A DNA stretch of 34,120 nt, taken from Clostridiales bacterium. GTDB taxonomy: Bacteria > Bacillota > Clostridia > Lachnospirales > Lachnospiraceae. Made by a program: the position numbers and the translations under genes. The notes beneath the pieces are model-generated. The model was not told the origin of the DNA. It ran no database searches and was given only the letters and a program-made list of their open reading frames with translations. Where the stretch lies: assembly GCA_020859995.1 (NCBI GenBank), contig JAJBVE010000005.1, positions 1 to 34,120 on the forward strand, written 5' to 3'. Below, piece by piece: positions 6,938-15,197 of the stretch (position 1 is the first letter of the stretch; every line of letters starts with the position of its first letter).

Positions 6938-9148
6938 ATGAAGATGGCAGAAAATGTAAAGGTAGTAAATGGCGCAGAAATAACCGAAAGCGCAATCACA
7001 ACCGAATCCCCGAAACAGATGAAATCTGCGGCAAAAATGGGGAGAAACCGAACCCGAAGGACACCGTCGCGGACAGCAAAGACAAAGGCGCCGGTACGGA
7101 TGACGGCAGTGAAAAAGGAAGCCGTGGCAACGGCCGGAACGGAAACCTACGCGGAGACAGAGGACAAATCCGGTGAGACTGTCAGGATGGAGCCAGATAC
7201 GGAAAAAACGAAAGCGGGTTTCACAGTGGAACCGGGAACAAAATCTAAGACAGAAGCAAAGACAGAAGCAAAGATAGAAGCAAAGACGGAACCGAAGGCC
7301 GAACCAAAAGCAGAGAATGACGATCTTCTCTGGCAGCGCCGTTTTGCCCGTCATCTGGATGAGCTGCGCTGGCTGTACATGGAATTGTACGATAATGGAT
7401 CCATGTTTGCTGAGCTGTGCGATCAGATGAAGGTCTATTATCGGGAGCGAAGAGCGTCGCTGAAGTCTCTGGATGTGAAGCGGGAGCAGGATCCTGACTG
7501 GTACCGGCAGAACGATATGCTCGGCATGATGTTTTACATCGATAATTTTGCCGGCAACATGCAGGGCGTGGAGGCGAAGCTGGACTATATCGAATCCTGC
7601 GGGGTGAATTATATCCATCTGATGCCGTTTCTGGATACCCCGAAGGGACGCAGCGACGGCGGCTATGCGATGGCTGACTTCCGGAAGGTGCAGGAAAAGC
7701 TAGGCACAATGGAGGACCTGGATGAGCTGACCGAGGCCTGCCATAAGAGAAACATGAATATCTGTATGGATTTTGTCATGAACCATACCTCGGAGGATCA
7801 TGAGTGGGCCAGACGTGCGCGGGCAGGCGAAGGCGAATACATGAGCCGATACTTTTTCTTTGATAATGCTGCGGTACCGTCCCTGTTTGAAAAGACCGTG
7901 CCTCAGGTCTTTCCGACCACCGCGCCCGGCAATTTCACCTGGCTGCCGGAGATCGGACATTATGTAATGACCACCTTTTATCCCTATCAGTGGGATCTGA
8001 ATTACCGGAATCCGCGGGTATTCAATGAGATGATGTACAATTTCCTGTATCTGGCGAATCAGGGCATCGATATCATTCGCATTGATGCGGTGCCATATAT
8101 ATGGAAGGAACTCGGCACATCCTGCCGGAATCTGCGCCAGGTACATACCATCGTGCGCATGATGCGCATGATTTCCGAGATCGTGTGCCCGGGTGTCCTG
8201 CTGCTGGGCGAAGTAGTGATGGAGCCGGAAAAGGTAGTGCCCTATTTTGGAACCGTGGAAAAGCCGGAATGCCATATGCTCTATAATGTGACCACAATGG
8301 CGACCACCTGGCACACCGTCGCGACACGGGATGTACGTCTGCTGAAAAAACAGCTGGATATCCTCAGTGCGCTGCCGAAGGATTACACCTTCTTAAACTA
8401 TCTGCGCTGCCACGACGACATCGGCTGGGGACTGGATTACGGATTTCTCGCACAGCAGGGCATGGACGAACGTGCCCATAAGCAGTATCTGAATGATTAT
8501 TTTGAAGGAAAAACGGGGGACAGCCACAGCCGCGGCGAGCTGTACAACGCAGACCCGGTGACCGGCGACGCCCGCTTCTGCGGAACCACCGCTTCCATGT
8601 GCGGCATCGAAAAGGCCGGTTTCGAGCAGGACGAGGAGGCAATGGAAAAAGCGATCCAGCTGGATGTGATGCTCCACGCTTACATGTTTATGCAGTCCGG
8701 AATCCCGGTTTTATACGGCGGCGACGAAATCGGCCAGGTCAATGATTACACCTATAAGGACGATCCGGAAAAGGCCTCCGACTCGCGCTACATTCATCGC
8801 GGCTCCATGCGCTGGGATCTGGCGAAAAAGATCAGCGATCCGGAATCTGTAGAAGCCAGAGTATTTTACCGCCTGAAGGAGCTCGAAGACATCCGGAAGC
8901 GGGAAAAGGTCTTTGTATCCAATGCGGATACCTGGACGGTAGAAACCTGGGAAAACAGCGTCCTCTGCATCGGGAGAGCTTATGACGGAGATAAGCTGCT
9001 CGGACTCTTTAATTTCAGCGAGTACGACAAGACCGCCTGGATCAACGAGACCGACGGTCCCTATCGGGAGCTGCTTTCCGGGCGGACTATGGAGGCCGCG
9101 GGGGTGGATATTCCGGCGTATGGATTTTATTATCTGAAAAAAATTTAA
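6938..9148 (+). CDS. GH13_4 amylosucrase-like sucrose enzyme with low-complexity N-terminal extension
   Basis: A 736-residue protein whose part from about residue 128 follows the amylosucrase family closely. Catalytic features seen: IIRIDAVPYIWKELGTSC with nucleophile Asp383, LLLGEVVMEPE with acid/base Glu425, and CHDDIGW with His492-Asp493. Neisseria amylosucrase makes alpha-1,4-glucan from sucrose and releases fructose; related enzymes simply hydrolyse sucrose. No signal peptide, so cytoplasmic. Residues 1-127 are a Lys/Thr/Glu/Ala-rich tail ending in TEAK repeats, absent from characterised members. I chose ATG 6938 (GGGAGA just upstream); ATG 7187, inside the tail, would give a shorter form but has no clear ribosome site. 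It probably competes or cooperates with the preceding GH32 for imported sucrose, 157 bases upstream. Confidence 0.85.
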   Translation: MKMAENVKVVNGAEITESAITTESPKQMKSAAKMGRNRTRRTPSRTAKTKAPVRMTAVKKEAVATAGTETYAETEDKSGETVRMEPDTEKTKAGFTVEPGTKSKTEAKTEAKIEAKTEPKAEPKAENDDLLWQRRFARHLDELRWLYMELYDNGSMFAELCDQMKVYYRERRASLKSLDVKREQDPDWYRQNDMLGMMFYIDNFAGNMQGVEAKLDYIESCGVNYIHLMPFLDTPKGRSDGGYAMADFRKVQEKLGTMEDLDELTEACHKRNMNICMDFVMNHTSEDHEWARRARAGEGEYMSRYFFFDNAAVPSLFEKTVPQVFPTTAPGNFTWLPEIGHYVMTTFYPYQWDLNYRNPRVFNEMMYNFLYLANQGIDIIRIDAVPYIWKELGTSCRNLRQVHTIVRMMRMISEIVCPGVLLLGEVVMEPEKVVPYFGTVEKPECHMLYNVTTMATTWHTVATRDVRLLKKQLDILSALPKDYTFLNYLRCHDDIGWGLDYGFLAQQGMDERAHKQYLNDYFEGKTGDSHSRGELYNADPVTGDARFCGTTASMCGIEKAGFEQDEEAMEKAIQLDVMLHAYMFMQSGIPVLYGGDEIGQVNDYTYKDDPEKASDSRYIHRGSMRWDLAKKISDPESVEARVFYRLKELEDIRKREKVFVSNADTWTVETWENSVLCIGRAYDGDKLLGLFNFSEYDKTAWINETDGPYRELLSGRTMEAAGVDIPAYGFYYLKKI
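7249..7308 (+). repeat. 12-bp in-frame tandem repeat in the amylosucrase N-terminal tail
   Basis: GACAGAAGCAAA at 7249-7260 and 7261-7272 is followed by three diverging units to 7308. They encode TEAK-TEAK-IEAK-TEPK-AEPK, a charged flexible linker. Confidence 0.85.
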
Positions 9149-9189
9149 GCGAATTCTCTTTTACTGAGATACAAAATAGAGATGAAAGA

Positions 9190-9220
9190 AAGGCCGGGGA
9201 ACGGATTGATCCCCGGCCTT
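9190..9220. terminator. Bidirectional terminator hairpin between convergent genes
   Basis: AAGGCCGGGGA (9190-9200) pairs perfectly with TCCCCGGCCTT (9210-9220) around a nine-base loop. Read on the minus strand it is followed by TTTCTTTC, a good T-tract for the LysR gene. On the plus strand the T-tract is poorer. It closes both the GH13 and the LysR genes. Confidence 0.8.
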
Positions 9221-9316
9221 GCCTGTCTTAAGAACTATTCCAAACCGGAATTGTTTTGTGCAAAATGTTTATGCAGGCGCAGAGAAGTGCAAAGAGGGGC
9301 GGAGGACCCTTACGAT

Positions 9317-10243
9317 TCAGAATCCTGCTGAGATGCCGGCCTCCACCGTCTCCTGTACCAGATCGACAAAGTGCCTGGCCATGGGCGAGAGCTCTTCTAT
9401 ATTGCGATAACAGAGATCCACAGAGATGGAGGTCTGCGGAAGAATGGAGGCGACCGCGAATGGAGACTGCTCCGGGAAATTGCCGTCCTCCGGGCGCACG
9501 GTCATATATTCGGTCAGAAGCGCGATGCCCATTCCCTTTGTGACCAGATCCAGCACGCTGTCCACGCGGTGGCACAAAAACGCAATCTTTGGGGAAAAAC
9601 CGACGCGGTAGCAGCTCTCCAGGATGACCTGGTGGACGACATTGTCCTCCGCGAGGGCGACAAACGTCTCATCCCGCAGCTGCTCCAGCCGCAGCTCCTT
9701 CTGATTCGCCAGAGGATGCTCTCTGGGAAGGATACAGACCAGATGGTCATCCAGATAATGGATGCTTTCGAATGTCTTCGCGATCCGATCCCGTTCTGAA
9801 AGGTGTGCAAAGATGACATCACATTTGCGTTCCTTAAGCCGGGTCGTCAGATCATCCGGGTCGCCCTCATACATCTGGATGCTGCTGCTGGGATATTTCT
9901 TTTTGAAGCTGGCGATCAGACCGGTAATCCCATACTTTGCTGTAGCGGCGATGGTGCCCACGGTCACGCGGCCGCGCTCGGATTCCAGCTCGTTCTGCAG
10001 GGCGGAATGGTAGCTGTACTGAGTCTGGACAATTGTGTTGGCGTAGGGAAGCATCAGTTTCCCATATTTTGACAGGGCGACCTTTCTGGAGGTGCGCTCA
10101 AACAGCGGGACGCCCAGCTCTTTTTCCATGGACATGATGTGCTTGGATAATGTGGATTGTCCGATGAAGAGTCGGTCGGCGGCCTCCAGATAATTGGCAC
10201 AGTCTGCAAGAACAGTAAATTCACGGAAATATTCGATATTCAT
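9317..10243 (-). CDS. LysR-family regulator, probable gallate/tannin regulator
   Basis: A 308-residue LysR-type protein. The N-terminal winged helix is typical (AADRLFIGQSTLSKHIMSMEKELGVPLFERTSRKVALSKYG, read in segments), then an effector domain from about residue 90. The ATG at 10243 (MNIEYF) follows GAGG; a GTG five codons earlier overlaps that site and is less likely. It is divergent from the GPH symporter gene. In Lactiplantibacillus plantarum a LysR protein sits beside the gallate permease and decarboxylase genes, and here the same class heads a set containing a tannase and an LpdC-type decarboxylase. Matching LysR-type boxes are present in two promoters of the island. The effector, probably gallate or a galloyl ester, is inferred. 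Confidence 0.88.
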   Translation of the reverse strand: MNIEYFREFTVLADCANYLEAADRLFIGQSTLSKHIMSMEKELGVPLFERTSRKVALSKYGKLMLPYANTIVQTQYSYHSALQNELESERGRVTVGTIAATAKYGITGLIASFKKKYPSSSIQMYEGDPDDLTTRLKERKCDVIFAHLSERDRIAKTFESIHYLDDHLVCILPREHPLANQKELRLEQLRDETFVALAEDNVVHQVILESCYRVGFSPKIAFLCHRVDSVLDLVTKGMGIALLTEYMTVRPEDGNFPEQSPFAVASILPQTSISVDLCYRNIEELSPMARHFVDLVQETVEAGISAGF

Positions 10244-10301
10244 ATGGAAAAACCTCACAAAACAAATTGCGTTTCTATCATAAAAGCGGAAAAAATAAAC
10301 A

Positions 10302-10365
10302 ATTCTAATCTGGAATAGATTTTACAACAATTCGAATTGCTTGTCAATCTTGCACAGAATATAAT
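10302..10365 (+). promoter_or_regulatory. LysR-controlled promoter of the symporter/ABC operon
   Basis: -35 TTGCTT (10337-10342) and -10 TATAAT (10360-10365) are 17 bp apart. A T-N11-A dyad, ATTCTAATCTGGAAT (10302-10316), lies near -63 where LysR recognition sites normally sit, and the perfect palindrome CAATTCGAATTG (10328-10339) overlaps the -35, as an activation site would. ATTC/GAAT half-sites occur in both. The same arrangement recurs at 16255-16319. Confidence 0.72.
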
Positions 10366-10382
10366 CAGATTATCATAAAACA

Positions 10383-10398
10383 TTGTTTTATAAAACAA
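10383..10398. promoter_or_regulatory. Perfect 16-bp palindrome downstream of the -10
   Basis: TTGTTTTATAAAACAA begins about 11 bases after the predicted transcription start. It could be an additional operator or part of the leader. About 125 bases of untranslated leader follow before the symporter ATG, in which I see nothing else firm. Confidence 0.4.
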
Positions 10399-10523
10399 AT
10401 CTGCACCTTGCGGAACTGACATGGCCAGTCAGAATTTCGCAAAACCAATCAGAACTTTGCGGTTCCTTTTACACTTTGAGGGAGTGCGAGGGAATGCATG
10501 AGGTTCATGCAAAGGAGAAAAAA

Positions 10524-11873
10524 ATGAACGAAAACAAAAAAATCCCCATGTGGCAAAAAATCTGCTATGGCTGCGGCGCGGGCGGCGGCAATGTCATGAG
10601 CACCCTGCTGGCGAGCTTTCTGCTGAGCTATTACACGGACACAGCGCTGATCGCTTCGGCAGCAATCGGAACCATGTTTGTCATCTGCCGTCTGTTTGAT
10701 GGAGTGACCGACTTCGCGATGGGCGGCATCGTGGATAAGACAAACACGAAGATCGGAAAAGCCCGTCCGTGGCTGATTATCGCGGCTCCGCTGATGTGCA
10801 TCGGCATTATTCTGATCTTAAGTGTACCGCAGGGATGGAGCTCCGCGATGAAGCTGGTTTATGCGTATGTGACTTACATCTTCCTGAACTGCATCGTTTA
10901 CACGATCTTTGGTATTGCACACGCGGCTCTGCTGGCGCGTATGACGCGTGACTTTAAAGACCGCACGACCACGTCGACCGTTTCTTCTATTTTAAATAAC
11001 GCGGTTGGCCTGGTAGTCGGCACAATGATCACGGCACTGCAGCTGAACTTCGGCTGGACTGTAACGGGTATCATTCTTGGTGTGATTGCAGGCGTCCTGA
11101 TTCTGATTCCGGGTCTGCTCTGTGAGGAAAATGTCGGTATGTCAGAGGGCGGTCAGGGAAAGAAAGACAATGGCCCGTCCATGAAGGAACAGCTGCCGGC
11201 AGTATTGAAAAACAAATATTTCTGGCTTTCCCTGCTGATCGGTGTATTTACCCTGCTGGTAAACGCGAACGCGATTGCGGCGCAGATTTATTACTGCAAC
11301 GTGGTTCTCGGCGATCCGATGTATATGACGACCCTGATGAGTGTCGGACAGCTGCCTGGCATTATCATTTTGTTCTTTATGCCGTACTTTTCCAATAAGT
11401 TTTCCAAGCGCGCTTTCATGGCCTGCGGCGGTGTGCTGATGATTATCGGCTTTGTGCTGATCGGTCTGGCTGGAACCAATAAGATGCTGCTTCTGGCGGG
11501 CACGGTTCTGCGTTCCATCGGCATCGGACCGATGTTTGCCGGTATTTACGCATTCGTAGCAGACGCGGCGGACTATGGCGAGTGGAAATACGGTATTCGT
11601 TCTGAGGGCCTGATTTCATCTTCTCAGTCGATCGGCTCCAAGATCGGCATCGGCTTTGGCTCCGCGGTAACGGCCTGGATTCTGGCAGCAGTTGGTTATG
11701 ACGCGACGGCAGCAACACAGGCAAGCAGTGTGGTGACGGCGATCCGTTTTGATTATGGCTGGCTGGGCGCGATCATCAGTGTATTCCTGCTGATCTGCGT
11801 GCTGCAGATGGATGTGGAGAAATATCTGCCGGAGATCCGCAAGGCTGTTGGAGAGAAGAAACCGCAGATGTAA
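10524..11873 (+). CDS. GPH-family (MFS) cation symporter
   Basis: A 449-residue membrane transporter of the glycoside-pentoside-hexuronide:cation symporter group, with about twelve hydrophobic segments. Family marks are FDGVTDFAMGGIVDKTNTKIGKARPW (read in segments), with the conserved Asp residues of helix II and the RPW motif, and GIRSEGLISSSQSIGSKIG in the second half. The start at 10524 is set by AAAGGAG at 10511. Members move sugars or glycosides with Na+ or H+. Here it is the first gene of an operon controlled from the LysR intergenic region, so the substrate may be a galloyl glucose, a phenolic glycoside, gallate itself, or pyrogallol in export. Substrate is inference only. Confidence 0.88.
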   Translation: MNENKKIPMWQKICYGCGAGGGNVMSTLLASFLLSYYTDTALIASAAIGTMFVICRLFDGVTDFAMGGIVDKTNTKIGKARPWLIIAAPLMCIGIILILSVPQGWSSAMKLVYAYVTYIFLNCIVYTIFGIAHAALLARMTRDFKDRTTTSTVSSILNNAVGLVVGTMITALQLNFGWTVTGIILGVIAGVLILIPGLLCEENVGMSEGGQGKKDNGPSMKEQLPAVLKNKYFWLSLLIGVFTLLVNANAIAAQIYYCNVVLGDPMYMTTLMSVGQLPGIIILFFMPYFSNKFSKRAFMACGGVLMIIGFVLIGLAGTNKMLLLAGTVLRSIGIGPMFAGIYAFVADAADYGEWKYGIRSEGLISSSQSIGSKIGIGFGSAVTAWILAAVGYDATAATQASSVVTAIRFDYGWLGAIISVFLLICVLQMDVEKYLPEIRKAVGEKKPQM

Positions 11874-11985
11874 GCGTTGCGTAGCTCTGATTTACAGGGG
11901 ACAAAGCTGCGGGCTAATCGCGCAGGGATCTGGGACTTGAAGAAAACAAAAATCGCAGGAATCATCTGCAGAAGGAGGATTTTCA

Positions 11986-13554
11986 ATGAAAAGAAGACAT
12001 GTTTTAGGAATGGCTGTACTGACGATGACGGCGGCACTTGGGATGGGGACCGCGGCGAGCGCGGAAGGAAGCGGACTGATCGGCGTCTGCATGCAGAATA
12101 TGTCGAGCAGCATCAGCGAGCTGGAGGCGGAGGCTCTGACGGAGATGTTTGAGCCGCTGGGCTATGAGGTACAGGTGGTATCCGCGGATGACAGCGTTTC
12201 CACGCAGACGCAGCAGATTCAGAATTTCTCCCTGATGGAGGCGGAGATGATCGTCGTCCTTCCGTGTGAGATTGAGACGCTGGAGGATGTGCTGCAGGAG
12301 GCGAGAGACTACGGCGCGAAGATCGTCATCAGCGGCGGCACCGGCTCGATTTCCGAGGACTGCTATGACGCGGTTTCCGCAGATGACGAGTATATGATCG
12401 GTATGTATGTGGCATCGATTACCAAGACCTGGGTTGAGGAAAACATGGATCCGGACGGCGACTGGGATGTGGCGTTTCTGAGTTCTACGATCAGTGACGA
12501 CGCGAAGAGCCGCTGCGCGGGCGAGGCCCAGATCATTGAGCCGTATCTGAAAAATGAAGACGGTGAATACGTCAACCTGGTCGGCGATGTAGTAGATGAG
12601 GCGGACAAGGTGGAAAACCCGGTTTACTGTGAGATGATCGCAGAGCGCGTGGAGAGCCTGGATGGATCCACGACGGAGATGGATATTTCCGGAGACAACC
12701 GTTCCGTGGTGGCCGGTGTGCTTACGGATAACCCGAATGTGCGTGTAATCATCGGCTACAATTCTCTGGTATCGACGGCTGGCAGCCAGTACATCATGGA
12801 CACCTATTCGGAAGAAGAACAGCAGGAATTTGCGTTCTTCTCAGCAGGCGTCATGGGAGACGAGTATGAATATCTGATCGGTTCTGTTTCGGATGAAGCG
12901 GGTACCGCGAGCGTATTCCGCGGCGCATGCCAGTTCGGCGGCGGAGATGCGGCGACCACACTGGCCAACCTGGCTTACACAGTCATGTTCGGCGAAGAAG
13001 GCGTGGACTACGGCAAGAGCAACCCCAACAGCATCGGACTTTACTACCCGATCGAGGCGGGGCAGAATGACGGCGTAGCGGAGCTGGTATTCTTTGATTC
13101 CGAGTCTCAGATTGTAGCGTATACTTATGAGGAAGTTCTGGCGCAGGAAAATCTGACGGTTTACTGGGATGCAGCGAATGGCTACAACGAGAACGCTCTG
13201 GAGAGCGAAGAAGAGGCAGATGATGCGGAAGCTGCGGCTGAAGCAGATGCGCCGGAAGGAGCGACAGCTTATCTTTGTGAATATGAGGGCGCCTTTGGTA
13301 CAGAGACGCTGGAATTTGACCTCTATGAGGACGGCACCTGCCAGTACTATCTGCCGGGCAGCGAGATGGTGACGGATGTCTACGCAGGCACCTATGTACA
13401 GGACGGCGAGACCGTGACGGTGACCGGACTGACGAATGTGGACACCACCTCCAGCTATACCACACCGGGACTCTGGAGCTTCATCAACAGCGAGACCGGC
13501 GCCTGCGTCATCACGATTGATGAAGAAGCAGGAACCTTTACCCCGCAGGAGTGA
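11986..13554 (+). CDS. Ribose-type ABC substrate-binding protein with extra C-terminal domain
   Basis: A 522-residue protein with a signal peptide (MKRRHVLGMAVL to AASAEG) and a periplasmic-binding fold of the RbsB group (Peripla_BP_4) across residues ~25-390. After an acidic Glu/Ala linker near residues 405-425 there is an added ~95-residue beta-rich domain of unknown function, with YEDGTCQYYLPG and GTYVQDGETVTVTGL. Typical RbsB proteins are about 300 residues, so this is a marked extension. There is no lipobox Cys. The start follows AAGGAGG. It is 112 bases after the symporter gene with no terminator, so both are probably one transcript. Ligand unknown; the neighbourhood suggests a galloyl glucose or phenolic glycoside. 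Confidence 0.85.
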   Translation: MKRRHVLGMAVLTMTAALGMGTAASAEGSGLIGVCMQNMSSSISELEAEALTEMFEPLGYEVQVVSADDSVSTQTQQIQNFSLMEAEMIVVLPCEIETLEDVLQEARDYGAKIVISGGTGSISEDCYDAVSADDEYMIGMYVASITKTWVEENMDPDGDWDVAFLSSTISDDAKSRCAGEAQIIEPYLKNEDGEYVNLVGDVVDEADKVENPVYCEMIAERVESLDGSTTEMDISGDNRSVVAGVLTDNPNVRVIIGYNSLVSTAGSQYIMDTYSEEEQQEFAFFSAGVMGDEYEYLIGSVSDEAGTASVFRGACQFGGGDAATTLANLAYTVMFGEEGVDYGKSNPNSIGLYYPIEAGQNDGVAELVFFDSESQIVAYTYEEVLAQENLTVYWDAANGYNENALESEEEADDAEAAAEADAPEGATAYLCEYEGAFGTETLEFDLYEDGTCQYYLPGSEMVTDVYAGTYVQDGETVTVTGLTNVDTTSSYTTPGLWSFINSETGACVITIDEEAGTFTPQE

Positions 13555-13610
13555 TGAATGCATGACAGGCTGAGGTCAGATATAAACGATCAGCAACGTG
13601 AATGGATGGC

Positions 13611-13687
13611 ACAGGCAGCTTTACTGCCTGTACAAAATGGATAGGGGCGCAAGCCCCTGTCCGATTTACAAAAAGGGGGAACCCCTA
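13611..13687 (+). promoter_or_regulatory. Multi-hairpin leader before the ABC ATPase gene, possible attenuator
   Basis: Stem 1: ACAGGCAG (13611-13618) with CTGCCTGT (13624-13631). Stem 2: GGATAGGGGC (13639-13648) with GCCCCTGTCC (13653-13662), closed by a GCAA tetraloop. Stem 3: AGGGG (13674-13678, the ribosome site) with CCCCT (13682-13686) right before ATG 13687. AGGGG and CCCCT each occur twice, so stem 2 and the ribosome-site stem can exchange partners. This would lower ATPase translation relative to the binding protein. Confidence 0.5.
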
Positions 13688-15156
13688 TGCTAAAGCTTAC
13701 ACATATCAGCAAGACTTATCCGGGCGTCCGGGCGCTGAATGATGTCTCTCTGGAGTTTGAGGACGGCGAAATCCATGCGCTTCTGGGTGAAAACGGAGCC
13801 GGGAAGTCTACTCTGATCAAGATTATCGCGGGCGCGATTGCCCCGGACGGCGGCGGAACGCTCAGCTTTGACGGAAAAGAATTTGAGCAGATGACGCCGG
13901 CGCTTTCCGCACAGATGGGCGTGGCGGTCATTTACCAGGATGTGAATCTGGTGACACCGATGACGGTGGCGGAAAATATTTATATGGGAAGCCATACCGG
14001 AAGAATCTACAGCAAAAAGCGGCTCGCCGGGATGGCGCAGAAGCTGTTCGACGAGTATGGATTTGAACTGAATCCCTCCGAGAAGGTCTCGCAGCTTTCT
14101 CCGGCAAGCCAGCAGATGGTAGAAATTGCGAAAGCAATCTCCAATGAAGCAAAAATCATGATCATGGATGAGCCGACCGCGCCATTGGCTACGCACGAGG
14201 TGGACATCCTTTTCAGTATTATCGAAAAGCTGAAGAAAAAAGGCGTCACGGTGATTTATATTTCCCACCGGATGGAAGAGGTGTTTCAGATCACGGAGCG
14301 CATCTCGGTGCTGCGTGATGGCTGCTTTGTCAAAACCCTGCGGACGGCGGATACCAACCGCAAGGAGCTGGTAAGCCTGATGGTCGGACGGGAGCTGAAT
14401 GAAAGCTTTCCGAGCAGGACTGCCCAGTCCGGCGAGGTGCTGCTGGAGGCGAAAAAGCTCACCGGAAACAGTGTGGAGGATATCAGCTTTTCCCTGCATC
14501 GCGGAGAGATACTTGGATTTGCCGGACTGGTGGGCTCCGGGCGTACCGAGAGCATGGAGCTGGTCTGCGGCGCGAAAAGAATGGAGAGCGGAGAGCTGTA
14601 TCTGGAAGGGCAGAAGATCTCTGTCAAATCGCCTGCCGAGGCTATTGACCGCGGGATCGCGCTGATCCCGGAGAACCGCAAGGAACAGGGCGTGATCCTG
14701 CACAATACGGTGCTGTTTAACGTTTCCCTTTCCGGCCTGAAAAAGGTGACGAAATGCGGCTTTATTAATAAAAAGAAAAATCAGGCACTTGCGGAGGAGT
14801 ACCGGGACGAGCTCAGCATCAAGGTGCCTCACATCCGGGAGATGGTGGTGAACCTTTCCGGCGGCAACCAGCAGAAGGTCGTGCTGGCAAAATCGCTGGC
14901 GGCTGATCCGGAGGTGCTGATCTTTGACGAGCCGACGAAGGGCATTGATGTTGGCGCGAAGCAGGAGATTTATCAGCTGATGAACCGGCTGGCGGAGGCA
15001 GGCAAGGGCCTGATCATGATTTCATCTGATATGGAAGAAATCCTCGGTATGTCGGACCGGATCATCGTGCTCTGCGAGGGCCGGATTGCCGGAGAACTGA
15101 CGAGAGAGGAGTTTTCGCAGGAACGAGTGCTGCAGCTTGCGTCAGGGATTGCGTGA
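13687..15156 (+). CDS. Sugar ABC transporter double ATPase, RbsA/MglA type
   Basis: A 489-residue protein with two fused ATPase domains that powers import through the following permease. The first half has Walker A GENGAGKST and Walker B IMIMDEPTAPLA; its signature is altered (QLSPASQQ), as usual for RbsA. The second half has a degenerate Walker A (FAGLVGSGRTE), a good signature (NLSGGNQQK) and Walker B VLIFDEPTKGIDVG. Length matches the family (~490-500). Its ribosome site AGGGG can pair with CCCCT just before the ATG, an unusual occlusion. It ends 41 bases before the permease start. Assignment is firm; substrate is not visible from an ATPase. Confidence 0.95.
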   Translation: MLKLTHISKTYPGVRALNDVSLEFEDGEIHALLGENGAGKSTLIKIIAGAIAPDGGGTLSFDGKEFEQMTPALSAQMGVAVIYQDVNLVTPMTVAENIYMGSHTGRIYSKKRLAGMAQKLFDEYGFELNPSEKVSQLSPASQQMVEIAKAISNEAKIMIMDEPTAPLATHEVDILFSIIEKLKKKGVTVIYISHRMEEVFQITERISVLRDGCFVKTLRTADTNRKELVSLMVGRELNESFPSRTAQSGEVLLEAKKLTGNSVEDISFSLHRGEILGFAGLVGSGRTESMELVCGAKRMESGELYLEGQKISVKSPAEAIDRGIALIPENRKEQGVILHNTVLFNVSLSGLKKVTKCGFINKKKNQALAEEYRDELSIKVPHIREMVVNLSGGNQQKVVLAKSLAADPEVLIFDEPTKGIDVGAKQEIYQLMNRLAEAGKGLIMISSDMEEILGMSDRIIVLCEGRIAGELTREEFSQERVLQLASGIA

Positions 15157-15197
15157 GAAATGCCGTTTTACAAAAAATACAGAGAGGAGCCGATGGT

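Noticed and set aside
6892-7176. 94-codon frame overlapping the GH13 start
   Set aside because: It lies in another frame over the Lys/Glu-rich tail, ends without a domain, and the GH13 frame is continuous with the enzyme.
13690-14832. 380-codon open frame opposite the ABC ATPase
   Set aside because: Shadow of a well-conserved double ATPase; no domain or ribosome site.
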